Shown one piece after another: positions 20,372-29,053 of a stretch of 64,000 bases of DNA (positions within the stretch are counted from its first letter, which is position 1; each line of letters begins with the position of its first letter). The DNA lies in contig CAKRNA010000001.1 of NCBI GenBank assembly GCA_934365195.1, positions 248,001-312,000 of the forward strand, in the 5' to 3' direction. This DNA is from an uncultured Clostridia bacterium (GTDB lineage: Bacteria; Bacillota; Clostridia; Christensenellales; CAAEEZ01). Made by a program: the position numbers and the translations under genes. The notes beneath the pieces are model-generated. The model had not been told where the DNA came from, searched no databases, and was given only the letters and a program-made list of their open reading frames with translations.

Positions 20372-22324
20372 TTACTTTTTGGTTTCCTCCACTTTGTATG
20401 GGAACTGGCTTATCCTATTTATCGTGCAAGCATACGGCACAAGCGTGATTTCGTCCTCGTTGCCGGAGAATTTTGCATTCCTTGGTAGTTTTGCGTAACT
20501 TAACACGTCCTTGGACCAGTTAATTACGTAGTCCGCCTTTAACCTTACTTTTATGCTTGGATTTTGCATTGAAAATGCGTTTTTAACGTCCGTCTTTTTT
20601 ATTTCTCTTATTTGCAGTTTATTGTCCCTTATGATAGGCGCTTTTCGGTAATCTTCCCTACACTCTGCACTTTCGTTACCTTTTCTATCTGTTACCGGCA
20701 TTGAAGATATCGGGTTACACAAAACGAGCCCGCCCATTCTAAATATCATACTTCCGTCGTCGTTAAACACCGCTTTTAGCGAATTGTTTATTTTAATCGT
20801 GACCTCGTCGCCATCTTCAAACACCTTTTTGATATTCACCAGTCCGTTGCCGTTTTTAGCCACCTCTTTGCCGTTTACAAACACGGATATCGTGGTAAAT
20901 TTAGGGGCAATCAGCCTAAACGTCATCTCTTTATCATTAGATATTTCTTTAACTTTTATCTTTACGCTATCGCCAAACGGATAACTCGTTTCCTCCTCAA
21001 AAACAACGCTTGCCCCGTCGTACTCGCTTTCAATAACGCAAGGAGCATAATGGCAAAATGCAAATCCGTCGTCGGTAAGATAAGCCAAACTATCCACAAA
21101 TTCGCTAAACGCATCGCTGCTTACGGCAGTCAAATCGTCATCCGGTTTCTTAGAGAAGCAGTTGTCTTTTGCCTTGTAGGAATAGTAGTCTTTTAGCCCT
21201 ATTTGATTGCACGAGGCAACTGTTTGCAACTTAGAGCAATCCTCGTTCATCGAGCCAAGCACGGCATTGTAGAAAATATCGTCGGCATAATGCGTGTAGT
21301 AATTATCCACGGTAAGCCTTTCGAGGTCAAGCATAGATTTTAGGGCAAGTACCGAGGTAGCAAGGCTGTACCCGACGTCCGCCTCCCTGCCGTCTAGGTG
21401 CTTATCGCTACTAAAAATGCCACTAACAAGCCCGTGATTTTCGTACAAAGTTTTTACAAAGTTTTTGGTTAGTTCCCTTTCGTCGTCATTAGTGTGTTTT
21501 GACATTTCCATCATAAACGATAGGTTTCCTGCCACCACACTGCCAAGCGACAACACGTACTTTTGCACCTTTTTATCTCGGTTTTCGGTTAGCGTCTTTT
21601 CAACAAGTGCTAAATCCTCCACCGTTTGCTGTTTTTTTATCTGATTAGCCTTGAAAAACGCCGTGCTCTTGGTTAGGTAAGTAGCCGTTTCGTTTTCGTA
21701 AGGAAGAGAAGTAAAATAACTCTTAAAATCGTAGCCGTACCTTGCTAATTTTTGCTTCATTTCCAAAAAGAATTCTTTGCCTGTAATATCAAAAAGCGTG
21801 TTTAATAGTTCAATTTCTACATATAAACTTGCCATTGCGTTGATACTAAAAGGCATTAAGTCTATTTCGTTGTACTGATATTTTAGGAATTTAAAGATAA
21901 AATCGTAGGCTAATTTATCCCCCGAATACTCGAAGTAAGTAGCCACCAACCTTACTGCAAAAATCTTGTAAAGCCAGTCCTTATCCTCCTCTTTACCAAA
22001 ATCGCCGTTTAGTTTTTGAGACCTGATAATGCCGTCTATCCACGTTTTGTAGCGGCTTATTAGTTCCGTATTTTTCAGTTGGTAAGCAAGTTTTAGCACG
22101 CCGTTTACGTAGCATAACCCCTCGTAGCCGTAGTCACCTTTTCCGCCCGTCCAAAAGGTGTTGTTCACCTTGTTCCAGTTAGAATTAGTTTCGGCAATAA
22201 AGTTAGAAACGTACTGCTGCATTCTGTCTTTTAGCCAGCCCGTAGGCTTTATATCGCCTATTTGCAAGGCGTAATATCTTACCTCAGGCTTAATTTCTTC
22301 CTTTTCTTTTTTCCTTTTCAGCAT
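20372..22324 (-). CDS. GH127-like glycoside hydrolase (DUF1680 family)
   Basis: 650 residues, no signal peptide, so predicted intracellular. The N-terminal DIKPTGWLKDRM phrase and the following alpha/alpha-barrel region (YGYEGLCYVNG, a helix-rich span to about residue 420) resemble the DUF1680/GH127 group, known for beta-L-arabinofuranosidases. The part from about residue 430 on is beta-rich, as expected of the C-terminal beta-sandwich domains. A Cys-containing SCNQIG segment near residue 370 may correspond to the catalytic/zinc-site region, but I cannot confirm the nucleophile. It overlaps the acyltransferase gene upstream by 35 bp and has its own ribosome site (GAGGAAAG). The exact substrate is unknown. 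Confidence 0.6.
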   Translation of the reverse strand: MLKRKKEKEEIKPEVRYYALQIGDIKPTGWLKDRMQQYVSNFIAETNSNWNKVNNTFWTGGKGDYGYEGLCYVNGVLKLAYQLKNTELISRYKTWIDGIIRSQKLNGDFGKEEDKDWLYKIFAVRLVATYFEYSGDKLAYDFIFKFLKYQYNEIDLMPFSINAMASLYVEIELLNTLFDITGKEFFLEMKQKLARYGYDFKSYFTSLPYENETATYLTKSTAFFKANQIKKQQTVEDLALVEKTLTENRDKKVQKYVLSLGSVVAGNLSFMMEMSKHTNDDERELTKNFVKTLYENHGLVSGIFSSDKHLDGREADVGYSLATSVLALKSMLDLERLTVDNYYTHYADDIFYNAVLGSMNEDCSKLQTVASCNQIGLKDYYSYKAKDNCFSKKPDDDLTAVSSDAFSEFVDSLAYLTDDGFAFCHYAPCVIESEYDGASVVFEEETSYPFGDSVKIKVKEISNDKEMTFRLIAPKFTTISVFVNGKEVAKNGNGLVNIKKVFEDGDEVTIKINNSLKAVFNDDGSMIFRMGGLVLCNPISSMPVTDRKGNESAECREDYRKAPIIRDNKLQIREIKKTDVKNAFSMQNPSIKVRLKADYVINWSKDVLSYAKLPRNAKFSGNEDEITLVPYACTINRISQFPYKVEETKK

Positions 22325-23531
22325 CTCTTTCCTCTGCTAGCAATTCCACCGCTAGATTGTATTTTGTACTCATCATTTTATCGATAAAATTGAACTCGTA
22401 ATTTTGTTTATCTATTATCAAAAATATTTGTACGCCCACCGTGAACGGAATACTTTCCGCTTTGTCTATCTTGTAGGTAAGCACTTTCCCGCTGTCCGCC
22501 GTAAAGGTTATGGCTTTTTTGTCCATAACAAGCGTGCCTTCGCCGATAGGGTCGTACTTTGCCCTTTTCTCGTTAGCAATTTCGCACATTACACGGCTTT
22601 CCAACTTGAAGTCGTCCTTTTCCAGTTCTTTTTTAAGGCTTTCCTTCTCGAAGTCGTACCAAGTATCTATCCTGTCAAACTTAAAGTCCTCGCTTTCCGA
22701 CGTGATTTTGCCGTTATGGTTGTACTTTGCCGTAAAGCCACACTTACTGCAAGTGATATTGCTATCCTTTGTGCTCATACAAAATTCTTCGTTACATATC
22801 GGGCACTTATACAATATTTTTTCCAGCCCCTCTGCAAAATGCAAGCCCCTAAACTCGTAGTTATTTTCGATTTGGTACAAGTTTTCGTTATAGGCAAGTT
22901 CCTTTTCCACCACTTGTTGCAACTCGTCAGTCGACATTTTGTCTATTTGCTCTTCATCTAATATTAGTTTTGAAGTAAGTTCCACCCTACCGTCTCTAAG
23001 GTGAGTTGCCCACGACGGTTTAACCGCCCAGTTGCCTTTGCTTAGTATGGTTACAACGGGCACTTTAAATAGTTTCACAAGTTTTCCCGTAGCCTTTGGG
23101 ATATGGTTCGTCACGCCGCAAGTAGACACTTTGCCCTCGGGATAAAGCACCACGTTATACCCTTGCTTTAATGCGTCCCTCATTTCGATAATGCTTTTTA
23201 CGTCGGCGCAAAACTGGTCACGCAGAATATGTGGGGCTTTATTAACCACCCAGTTAAACGGCTTTTTGAACATAGAGCGCCTAGTGGTGACAAACACCGC
23301 TTTTTTGGGGAAAATCACAGCGCCTGCAAGTATAAAATCGAACACCGAGCCGTGATTACAAAAAATTAGACAAGGCCTATCTAAAGACTGCAAAGCCTCT
23401 TTATCGATAACAGGTCTGTACCTTCTTTTAAACTTAATAACTAACGCCCTATACAACGTGTTGTAATAGCCAAAATGATATTTTTTAGTTTTTTTCTTTT
23501 CGTCCATAATGTCTTGTAGCAAAAATGCCAT
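22290..23531 (-). CDS. PlsC-type acyltransferase with C-terminal zinc ribbon
   Basis: 413 residues. The lysophosphatidate acyltransferase motifs are present: NHGSVFDF (H-x4-D, near residue 75) and YPEGKVS (near residue 150). It would transfer an acyl chain from acyl-ACP/CoA to a glycerophospholipid at the membrane. From about residue 240 the protein departs from ordinary PlsC: CPICNEEF...CSKCGF forms a four-cysteine zinc ribbon, followed by about 130 residues of beta-rich sequence with no known function. The GGAGG site is only 2 bp from the first ATG; the ATG eight codons later lacks one, so the first start was kept. It is the first gene of a two-gene unit with the GH127-like gene. Confidence 0.75.
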   Translation of the reverse strand: MAFLLQDIMDEKKKTKKYHFGYYNTLYRALVIKFKRRYRPVIDKEALQSLDRPCLIFCNHGSVFDFILAGAVIFPKKAVFVTTRRSMFKKPFNWVVNKAPHILRDQFCADVKSIIEMRDALKQGYNVVLYPEGKVSTCGVTNHIPKATGKLVKLFKVPVVTILSKGNWAVKPSWATHLRDGRVELTSKLILDEEQIDKMSTDELQQVVEKELAYNENLYQIENNYEFRGLHFAEGLEKILYKCPICNEEFCMSTKDSNITCSKCGFTAKYNHNGKITSESEDFKFDRIDTWYDFEKESLKKELEKDDFKLESRVMCEIANEKRAKYDPIGEGTLVMDKKAITFTADSGKVLTYKIDKAESIPFTVGVQIFLIIDKQNYEFNFIDKMMSTKYNLAVELLAEERDAEKEKRKGRN

Positions 23532-23589
23532 TACCTCCGTATTCTATAATTATACTCTATTATTTCTTTTTATACAATACTTTTTTTTA

Positions 23590-23618
23590 TTGACATTTTT
23601 TTAAGTTGATACTACCAT
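23590..23618 (+). promoter_or_regulatory. Candidate promoter of the phosphoglycerate mutase gene
   Basis: TTGACA at 23590-23595 and TACCAT at 23613-23618, spaced by 17 bp, 19 bp ahead of the start codon. The -35 is perfect, the -10 is 4/6. Confidence 0.45.
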
Positions 23619-23636
23619 AATATTAAGGAGTTATAT

Positions 23637-24848
23637 ATGAAATACGCATTGATTTTGGGCGACGGCATGGCAGATAGGCCACTTAGTTCGCTAGGCAATA
23701 AAACACCGCTTGAAGTAAGCAACAAACCATATATGGATATGCTTGCAAAAACCTCGCTTATGGGCATGGTTAAAACTATTCCCGACGGGTTTAAGCCGGC
23801 AAGCGACACCGCTAACCTTTCCGTTCTTGGCTATGCGCCGGAAAAATACTACACCGGGCGTTCTCCACTTGAAGCAGTAAGCCTTGGAATTAAAATGGCA
23901 GACGACGATATTGCTATTCGTTGCAACCTAGTTACCCTAAGCGGAGAGGATAATTACTCTAATAAAACTATGGTTGATTACAGCGCAGGCGAAATATCCA
24001 CCGAAGAAGCGGACGAACTAATTAGGTACGTAGAGGCTAATCTTGGCACAGAAAACTTCCATTTTTACCCGGGAATCAGTTACAGGCATTGCCTAATAGT
24101 AAAACACACCACGACGGGCACGGACTTTACGCCTCCGCACGATATATCGGGAAAAGTAGTAACGGATTACTTACCAAAAGAAAAAGACGCCGATTTTTAC
24201 AAGGCGCTACAAATAAGGTCGTACGAACTACTAAAAGACCACCCTATCAACCTAAAAAGAGTAAGCGAGGGCAAAAACCCTGCAAATTCAATTTGGCTAT
24301 GGGGCGAGGGCACTAAACCTATGCTTGACAACTTCGAGGAGAAGTTCGGTAAAAAGGGCGCTATGGTTTGCGCTGTGGATTTACTAAAAGGAATAGCAAT
24401 TTCCGCAGGGCTTAAACTTTACGAAGTAGAGGGCGCAACAGGTGGCGTTGTAACCAACTTTTTGGGTAAAGGCGAGACGGCTTTAAAGGCGCTAACGGAG
24501 GGAAACGATTTTGTGTACGTGCACGTTGAAGCACCTGACGAAAGCGGTCATCAAGGCAATATCAAGGCAAAAATAAACGCAATAGAGCAAATTGACCAAA
24601 ATATCGTGGGCACTCTGTTTAACGGGCTAACGAAACTAAAAGAGGATTTTGCTATTATGGTTCTACCCGACCACCCTACGCCTATCGAAACCAGAACGCA
24701 CGCAAAAGAACCCGTTCCGTTTATGATTTACTCCAGTAGGGAGAACCTTGGCTCTAACGATAGTTACAGCGAAAAGGACGCTGAAAAAACAAAACTGTTT
24801 GTTCCCGTCGGTAGCGAACTAATAAAAGAGTTTTTCAACGTTAAATAG
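23637..24848 (+). CDS. apgM: Cofactor-independent phosphoglycerate mutase, archaeal type
   Basis: 403 residues, the usual size of the ApgM branch of the alkaline-phosphatase superfamily. The N-terminus (ILGDGMADRP) carries the metal-binding Asp, and ASDTANLSVLGY holds the catalytic Ser/Thr environment. Metal ligands recur at the C-terminus (DESGHQG and VLPDHPTPIETRTHAKEPVPF). It interconverts 3- and 2-phosphoglycerate in glycolysis. Some bacterial members of this branch were proposed to be homoserine kinases because they sit next to threonine genes; no such neighbour is seen here. It stands alone with its own promoter and terminator, and the start has AAGGAG upstream. Confidence 0.85.
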   Translation: MKYALILGDGMADRPLSSLGNKTPLEVSNKPYMDMLAKTSLMGMVKTIPDGFKPASDTANLSVLGYAPEKYYTGRSPLEAVSLGIKMADDDIAIRCNLVTLSGEDNYSNKTMVDYSAGEISTEEADELIRYVEANLGTENFHFYPGISYRHCLIVKHTTTGTDFTPPHDISGKVVTDYLPKEKDADFYKALQIRSYELLKDHPINLKRVSEGKNPANSIWLWGEGTKPMLDNFEEKFGKKGAMVCAVDLLKGIAISAGLKLYEVEGATGGVVTNFLGKGETALKALTEGNDFVYVHVEAPDESGHQGNIKAKINAIEQIDQNIVGTLFNGLTKLKEDFAIMVLPDHPTPIETRTHAKEPVPFMIYSSRENLGSNDSYSEKDAEKTKLFVPVGSELIKEFFNVK

Positions 24849-24894
24849 GCGTTACAAACTAAAAGAAAAGCAAATTTTACCAAAAATTCAAGTT

Positions 24895-24925
24895 AGAGGA
24901 ATACTTTTGTTATTCCTCTTTTTTT
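24895..24925 (+). terminator. Intrinsic terminator after apgM
   Basis: Stem AGAGGAATA/TATTCCTCT with a 7-nt loop, followed by a run of T. It separates apgM from the folate operon. Confidence 0.85.
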
Positions 24926-24937
24926 ACACAAAAACCT

Positions 24938-24966
24938 TTGCTCTTTACCTTAAAAGGTAGTATAAT
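24938..24966 (+). promoter_or_regulatory. Candidate promoter of the folate operon
   Basis: TTGCTC (24938-24943), 17 bp, perfect TATAAT (24961-24966). A start near 24973 would place the riboswitch-like fold at the 5' end of the transcript. Confidence 0.5.
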
Positions 24967-24987
24967 TAGGGTAATTTAATATAATTC

Positions 24988-25112
24988 ATTTGGAAGATTA
25001 GATTATTGTGCGTCAAGTATCAGTAGGACGTGGGGTGCCTCTGGGCGAAAAACATTTGTTTGCGGTACAATATTCGCTCCAACTTCTTCTCTTAAAGCGA
25101 GACCTTCCAAAT
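24988..25112 (+). promoter_or_regulatory. Tetrahydrofolate (THF-I) riboswitch-like leader
   Basis: Core elements of the THF-I riboswitch appear in order: a P2 stem TATTGT (25004-25009) with ACAATA (25067-25072), the GCGTCAAGTA junction directly after it (consensus GCGUYAAGUG), a GGACG-type loop, and a CGAA-hairpin-GCGGT block just before the 3' P2 strand. An outer 9-bp stem, ATTTGGAAG (24988-24996) with CTTCCAAAT (25104-25112), ends 4 nt before the ribosome site of folC, so ligand binding could control translation. There is an additional hairpin TCGCT/AGCGA between P2 and the outer stem that is not in the textbook model, and the usual loop-to-junction pseudoknot is not obvious. Location ahead of folate genes supports the call. 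Confidence 0.65.
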
Positions 25113-25126
25113 TGTTGGGAGGGCTT

Positions 25127-26395
25127 ATGTTTGACTTTCAAACCGCCGTATCCTTTATAAATAATCTTAAAGTTAAAGGTAGCGATTTTACCTTGCGACC
25201 TATCAAAAGATTATTAAAGGTTATGGGCAATCCACAAGACCAAATTAAAATAATACACGTAGCAGGTACGAACGGAAAGGGTTCGGTTACCGCCTATTTA
25301 TCCGCCGCTCTTAGCGAAAAATATAAGGTGGGCGTTTTTAATTCCCCCGCCGTTTATGACTACACCGAAATAATCAAACTTAATAACGAAAATATTAGCA
25401 AGGACTTGTTTTTAAAATATTTTAACCAAATTTACCCTTACCTACAATATATGGAAAAAATCGAGGCAGGCTTAACTTCTTTTATGGTGGAGACTGCCCT
25501 ATTTTATTACGTAATGGCAAAAGAAAAGGTAGACCTAGCAATAGTTGAATGTGGGCTTGGCGGAAAAAACGACGCTACCAACGTGGAAAAAACTAATCTA
25601 GTTTCGGTGATTACTGCAATAGGACTTGACCACACCTCAATTCTTGGCAATACCATAGAGGAAATAAGCCTAAACAAACTGGGGATAGTAAGACCAAAAA
25701 CCACGATTGTCACCACCGATAAAAACCAAAACATACAAGCGTTTTATCACGTGGCGGAGCAAGAACGCTGCAATTTAGTGTTTGCTAACAAGGGAAAAGG
25801 CAAAACGCATGGGCTAACGAGAACTATCGACTGCGGCGAAGTTTACCACACGAAAATGCTTGGAAATTATCAGGACGTAAACCTACCTATATCACTTAGC
25901 GTGCTAAACGTTTTGTCCGATTTAGGCTACAATCTCCCCGCAAATTTAGTAAAAAGTGGCATTAGCAAGGCAAAACTAAGCGGAAGATTTGAAATAATAA
26001 ACACCAACCCTACTATCATTTTGGACGGCGCACACAATCCGCACGCAACACAGTATCTAACTGAATTTTTGATAAATAACCACAGTAGTTACGATATCAG
26101 GCTGGTGGTTGGAATTTTTAAGGATAAGGACTACACGGCGATTGTAAAAAACACCGTAACCTACGCAAACGAAGTGATTACTTTCGACTGGGATAACCCG
26201 AGAAGTCTAAGCGGAAAGGACCTACTTGAAGTAGTTAAAAAATACAACGAAAACGTAACGTACGTAAAAACCACGAAAGAGGCGCTTGAAAAGGCGGTAG
26301 AAAACGCAAAACCTAACACGATAGTAATAATTTTCGGTTCGCTATCTCACCTAAGTGAATTTAAAAAGATAGCGGGAGGCACTTATGATAGATAA
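25127..26395 (+). CDS. folC: Folylpolyglutamate/dihydrofolate synthase
   Basis: 422 residues from the ATG at 25127. A longer frame begins at TTG 25112, but GGGAGGG stands directly before the ATG and sits inside that extension, so the ATG is the start. It adds glutamate to dihydropteroate or tetrahydrofolate using ATP. The Mur-ligase-type P-loop AGTNGKGSV is near residue 50, the ECGLGGKNDATN segment near 145 binds the acyl-phosphate site, and LDGAHNPHA opens the C-terminal glutamate domain. First gene of a tightly packed folate operon behind a riboswitch-like leader; it overlaps folE by 11 bp. Confidence 0.93.
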   Translation: MFDFQTAVSFINNLKVKGSDFTLRPIKRLLKVMGNPQDQIKIIHVAGTNGKGSVTAYLSAALSEKYKVGVFNSPAVYDYTEIIKLNNENISKDLFLKYFNQIYPYLQYMEKIEAGLTSFMVETALFYYVMAKEKVDLAIVECGLGGKNDATNVEKTNLVSVITAIGLDHTSILGNTIEEISLNKLGIVRPKTTIVTTDKNQNIQAFYHVAEQERCNLVFANKGKGKTHGLTRTIDCGEVYHTKMLGNYQDVNLPISLSVLNVLSDLGYNLPANLVKSGISKAKLSGRFEIINTNPTIILDGAHNPHATQYLTEFLINNHSSYDIRLVVGIFKDKDYTAIVKNTVTYANEVITFDWDNPRSLSGKDLLEVVKKYNENVTYVKTTKEALEKAVENAKPNTIVIIFGSLSHLSEFKKIAGGTYDR

Positions 26396-26939
26396 ACAAA
26401 AAATTGAAAAAGCCGTTACAATGATTTTGGAGGCAATCGGCGAGGACACTTCTAGGGAGGGGCTAATCGACACCCCAAAAAGAGTCGCTAGCGCCATTGA
26501 GGAACTAACCGCAGGCTACAACGAAGACGCAAAAACGCACCTAAGCAAAGTTTTCAACGTGAAAAGCGGCGATATGGTAGTGGAAAAAGATATTGTTTTC
26601 TCCTCTACTTGCGAGCACCACTTAATGCCGTTTTTTGGAAAAGTTGCCGTTGCTTACGTTCCGAAAGACAAGGTTGTAGGGCTATCAAAACTAGCAAGAA
26701 CGGTGGAAACTTACGCTAAAAGGCTGCAATTACAGGAGCAACTATGCTCTCAAATTGCCCAAGCCGTTTACGAAAACCTAGATGCGCTTGGCGTAATGGT
26801 AGTTATCGAGGCGGAGCATACTTGTATGACCGCAAGAGGCGTAAAGAAGATGGGCTCTATCACCGTATCCACCTCTGCACTAGGTGTTTTTGAGGGTAAC
26901 GACACTTTGCAAAACAAAGTGCTAAATATGATTAAATAG
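26385..26939 (+). CDS. folE: GTP cyclohydrolase I
   Basis: 184 residues, full length for type IA enzymes. It opens the guanine ring of GTP to give 7,8-dihydroneopterin triphosphate, the first step of folate synthesis. Zinc ligands are visible in SSTCEHHLMPF (Cys and His) and in AEHTCMTARGVKK (second Cys). The N-terminal helix and TPKRVASAIEELT region match the decamer-forming part of the family. The start lies inside the 3' end of folC, and the stop is followed after one base by the HD gene, so the genes are translationally linked. Confidence 0.95.
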   Translation: MIDKQKIEKAVTMILEAIGEDTSREGLIDTPKRVASAIEELTAGYNEDAKTHLSKVFNVKSGDMVVEKDIVFSSTCEHHLMPFFGKVAVAYVPKDKVVGLSKLARTVETYAKRLQLQEQLCSQIAQAVYENLDALGVMVVIEAEHTCMTARGVKKMGSITVSTSALGVFEGNDTLQNKVLNMIK

Positions 26940-26940
26940 T

Positions 26941-27408
26941 ATGAAAACCGAGTTAATCTTGCAAAATGACACGTTTAAGTCCTATTTGCGTCAACTTGAA
27001 GAAATAGAAAAGGACAGAAAATTCTGCCGCCACGACCTATACCATTTTGTCGAAACGGCAAGAATTATGCTACTACTTAACGAAAAAACCCACGTTGCAG
27101 AGCACGAAGTAATCGTTGCAACCGCCCTACTACACGACCTAGGCAGGCTAGACGAATACAACGGCGGGCTTAGTCACGAACAAGCAGGCGTAATAGTCGC
27201 TAAGAAAATTTTACTTGAATGCGGGTTTGAAAAAAATAATATTTTACAAATAATTAAAGCAATCTCTATGCATAGGCAACGCTCCTCAGACGATCTGTCC
27301 GACCTACTTTACGTTGCCGACAAAAAAAGTAGGCAATGCTACAAGTGTAAAGCCTACGAGGAATGCTACTGGCAAAATCAACTAAAAAACAAGGAGTACT
27401 ACAAATGA
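26941..27408 (+). CDS. HD-domain hydrolase inside the folate operon
   Basis: 155 residues. The HD metal-dependent phosphohydrolase motif is intact: the first His in CRHDLYHF, the HD doublet in ALLHDLGRLDE near residue 65, and a later Asp in VADKKS. The C-terminus ends in a short Cys cluster (CYKCKAYEEC) that may bind metal. It fits between folE and folP by 1 bp and a 4-bp overlap. The step between those enzymes, removal of phosphates from dihydroneopterin triphosphate, has no other candidate here, so this gene may supply it. That role is inferred from position only. Confidence 0.8.
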   Translation: MKTELILQNDTFKSYLRQLEEIEKDRKFCRHDLYHFVETARIMLLLNEKTHVAEHEVIVATALLHDLGRLDEYNGGLSHEQAGVIVAKKILLECGFEKNNILQIIKAISMHRQRSSDDLSDLLYVADKKSRQCYKCKAYEECYWQNQLKNKEYYK

Positions 27409-28226
27409 TAATAGGCAACAAAGACTTTGACCTACAAAATAAAGCGCCGTATATTATGGGCATACTTAACGTTACGCCCGATTCTTTTTCGGACGGCGGC
27501 GAGCACTACAACCTTGACGACGCTCTATTTTGCTGCGAACAAATGATAAAAGAGGGGGCAGACATTATCGATATCGGCGGGGAATCCACAAGGCCTAACC
27601 ACGTGAAAATATCGGCAGAGGAAGAAATTGACCGTGTTTACAAGGTGATTGAAAAGGTAAGAGAAAACTTCGACACCGTTATCTCGCTAGACACCTACAA
27701 GCCCGAAGTAGCAAAGGCTTTTAAGGGCAAAATCGATATTATTAACGATATTTGGGGGCTAAAATACGACGAAAGCATGGCGGACGTTGTAAAAGATTTT
27801 GGCGTAACCTATATCCTAATGCACAACAGAAAATCGCCCGACTACACCAATTTTTTACAAGACGTCGTCAGCGATATAAAAGAAAGTTTGGAAATAGCAG
27901 ACAAGCACGGAATTAGTAGAGATAAAATAATAGTAGACGCAGGCATCGGCTTTCAAAAAGATTACGAGCAAAACCTACTGCTACTAAACAACCTAGAAAT
28001 ACTTAATCGGTTCGGCTTGCCGCAAATGGTAGCAACCAGCCGTAAGTCCGTACTAGGCTTAACCTTAGACGTTCCGCCTCACGACCGTGACCTTGCAACT
28101 GCAATCACCACCACCCTAGGCATATTAAAGGGCGCAAAATTTATCCGTGTGCACAACGTTAAAGCAAACTTAGAGGCAATCAAAATAACCAACTCTATTT
28201 TGGAAGGTAAAAAATGGACGAAATAA
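27405..28226 (+). CDS. folP: Dihydropteroate synthase
   Basis: 273 residues from ATG 27405, which overlaps the HD stop as ATGA and has AAGGAG at 8-9 nt; the in-frame codons further upstream are inside the HD gene. It joins 6-hydroxymethyl-7,8-dihydropterin pyrophosphate with p-aminobenzoate. TIM-barrel signatures are complete: LNVTPDSFSDGG near residue 20, GGESTRPN near 55, MHNR near 140, DAGIGFQKD, ATSRKS, and the terminal RVHNVKAN. The sulfonamide-binding loops are ordinary. It overlaps the folB-folK gene by 13 bp. Confidence 0.95.
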   Translation: MIIGNKDFDLQNKAPYIMGILNVTPDSFSDGGEHYNLDDALFCCEQMIKEGADIIDIGGESTRPNHVKISAEEEIDRVYKVIEKVRENFDTVISLDTYKPEVAKAFKGKIDIINDIWGLKYDESMADVVKDFGVTYILMHNRKSPDYTNFLQDVVSDIKESLEIADKHGISRDKIIVDAGIGFQKDYEQNLLLLNNLEILNRFGLPQMVATSRKSVLGLTLDVPPHDRDLATAITTTLGILKGAKFIRVHNVKANLEAIKITNSILEGKKWTK

Positions 28227-29014
28227 CTATTGAAAAATTAGAAATATTCGCAAATCACGGCGTTTACGACTTCGAAAAAAAGGAAGGGCAAACGTTTTTT
28301 ATCGACGTAACTTTCACGGTAAACGAGCCTTCCTTAGACGACATTACCGCTACGGTTGACTACGGCTCTGTTTCAAAAGAGGTGTACGATTTTGTAACGA
28401 AAAACAACTACGACATTATCGAAAAACTTGCAGGCGACCTTGCTAGCGACCTACTAACCAAGTTTAATATACACAGCGTAGAGGTTACGGTGAACAAGCC
28501 CAATGCCCCTATCCCGCTGAAATTTGAAAACGTGAAAGCCATCGTAAAAAAGGCTTGGGTAAGGTCGTATATAGCGTTTGGGAGCAACCTAGGAAACAGA
28601 GAAGAGTACATAAAAAATGCAATCAAAACCACCGAAAACTGCCCTGAAATTAGGCTTAAAAGGGTGTCGAGGATTATCGAAACCGAGCCGTACGGCGTAA
28701 CCGACCAACCGAATTTTCTTAACGGCGTAATGGAAATAGACACCATTTTCACCAAGCAAGAACTACTTGCTTTTTGCAAAAACCTAGAAAAAGAGGCAGG
28801 ACGAGTAACCACTCGCAGATGGGGAGAAAGAACTTTTGATGCGGACGTAATTTTCTTTGGCGACGAGGTTTATTACAGCGACAGCCTTGTAATTCCGCAC
28901 CCCGAAATGCACCTAAGACGCTTCGTTTTAGAGCCGCTTTGTGAACTTTGCCCGCACTTTATTCACCCCGTTAAAAAAGAAAGCGTGAAAGAATTATTGC
29001 AAAAATTGTCTTAG
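28214..29014 (+). CDS. folBK: Dihydroneopterin aldolase / HPPK fusion
   Basis: 266 residues with two enzymes in one chain. Residues 1-115 are FolB (IEKLEIFANHGVYDFEKK, then VDYGSVSKEV and a T-fold ending), which cleaves dihydroneopterin to 6-hydroxymethyldihydropterin. Residues 118-266 are FolK (SYIAFGSNLGNRE, TEPYGVTDQPNFLNGV, RWGERTFDADVIFF, IPHPEMHLRRFVLEPL), which pyrophosphorylates that product. Both active-site sets look complete. The fusion is common in Firmicutes and channels the substrate. It ends the folate operon. Confidence 0.95.
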   Translation: MDEITIEKLEIFANHGVYDFEKKEGQTFFIDVTFTVNEPSLDDITATVDYGSVSKEVYDFVTKNNYDIIEKLAGDLASDLLTKFNIHSVEVTVNKPNAPIPLKFENVKAIVKKAWVRSYIAFGSNLGNREEYIKNAIKTTENCPEIRLKRVSRIIETEPYGVTDQPNFLNGVMEIDTIFTKQELLAFCKNLEKEAGRVTTRRWGERTFDADVIFFGDEVYYSDSLVIPHPEMHLRRFVLEPLCELCPHFIHPVKKESVKELLQKLS

Positions 29015-29053
29015 CCATTATTTGAAGTGGTATAATAAAAAAAAGAGGTAATT

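Noticed and set aside
25112..25126. TTG start for folC
   Set aside because: The extension is made of the ribosome site itself and the end of the riboswitch outer stem; ATG 25127 is the better start.
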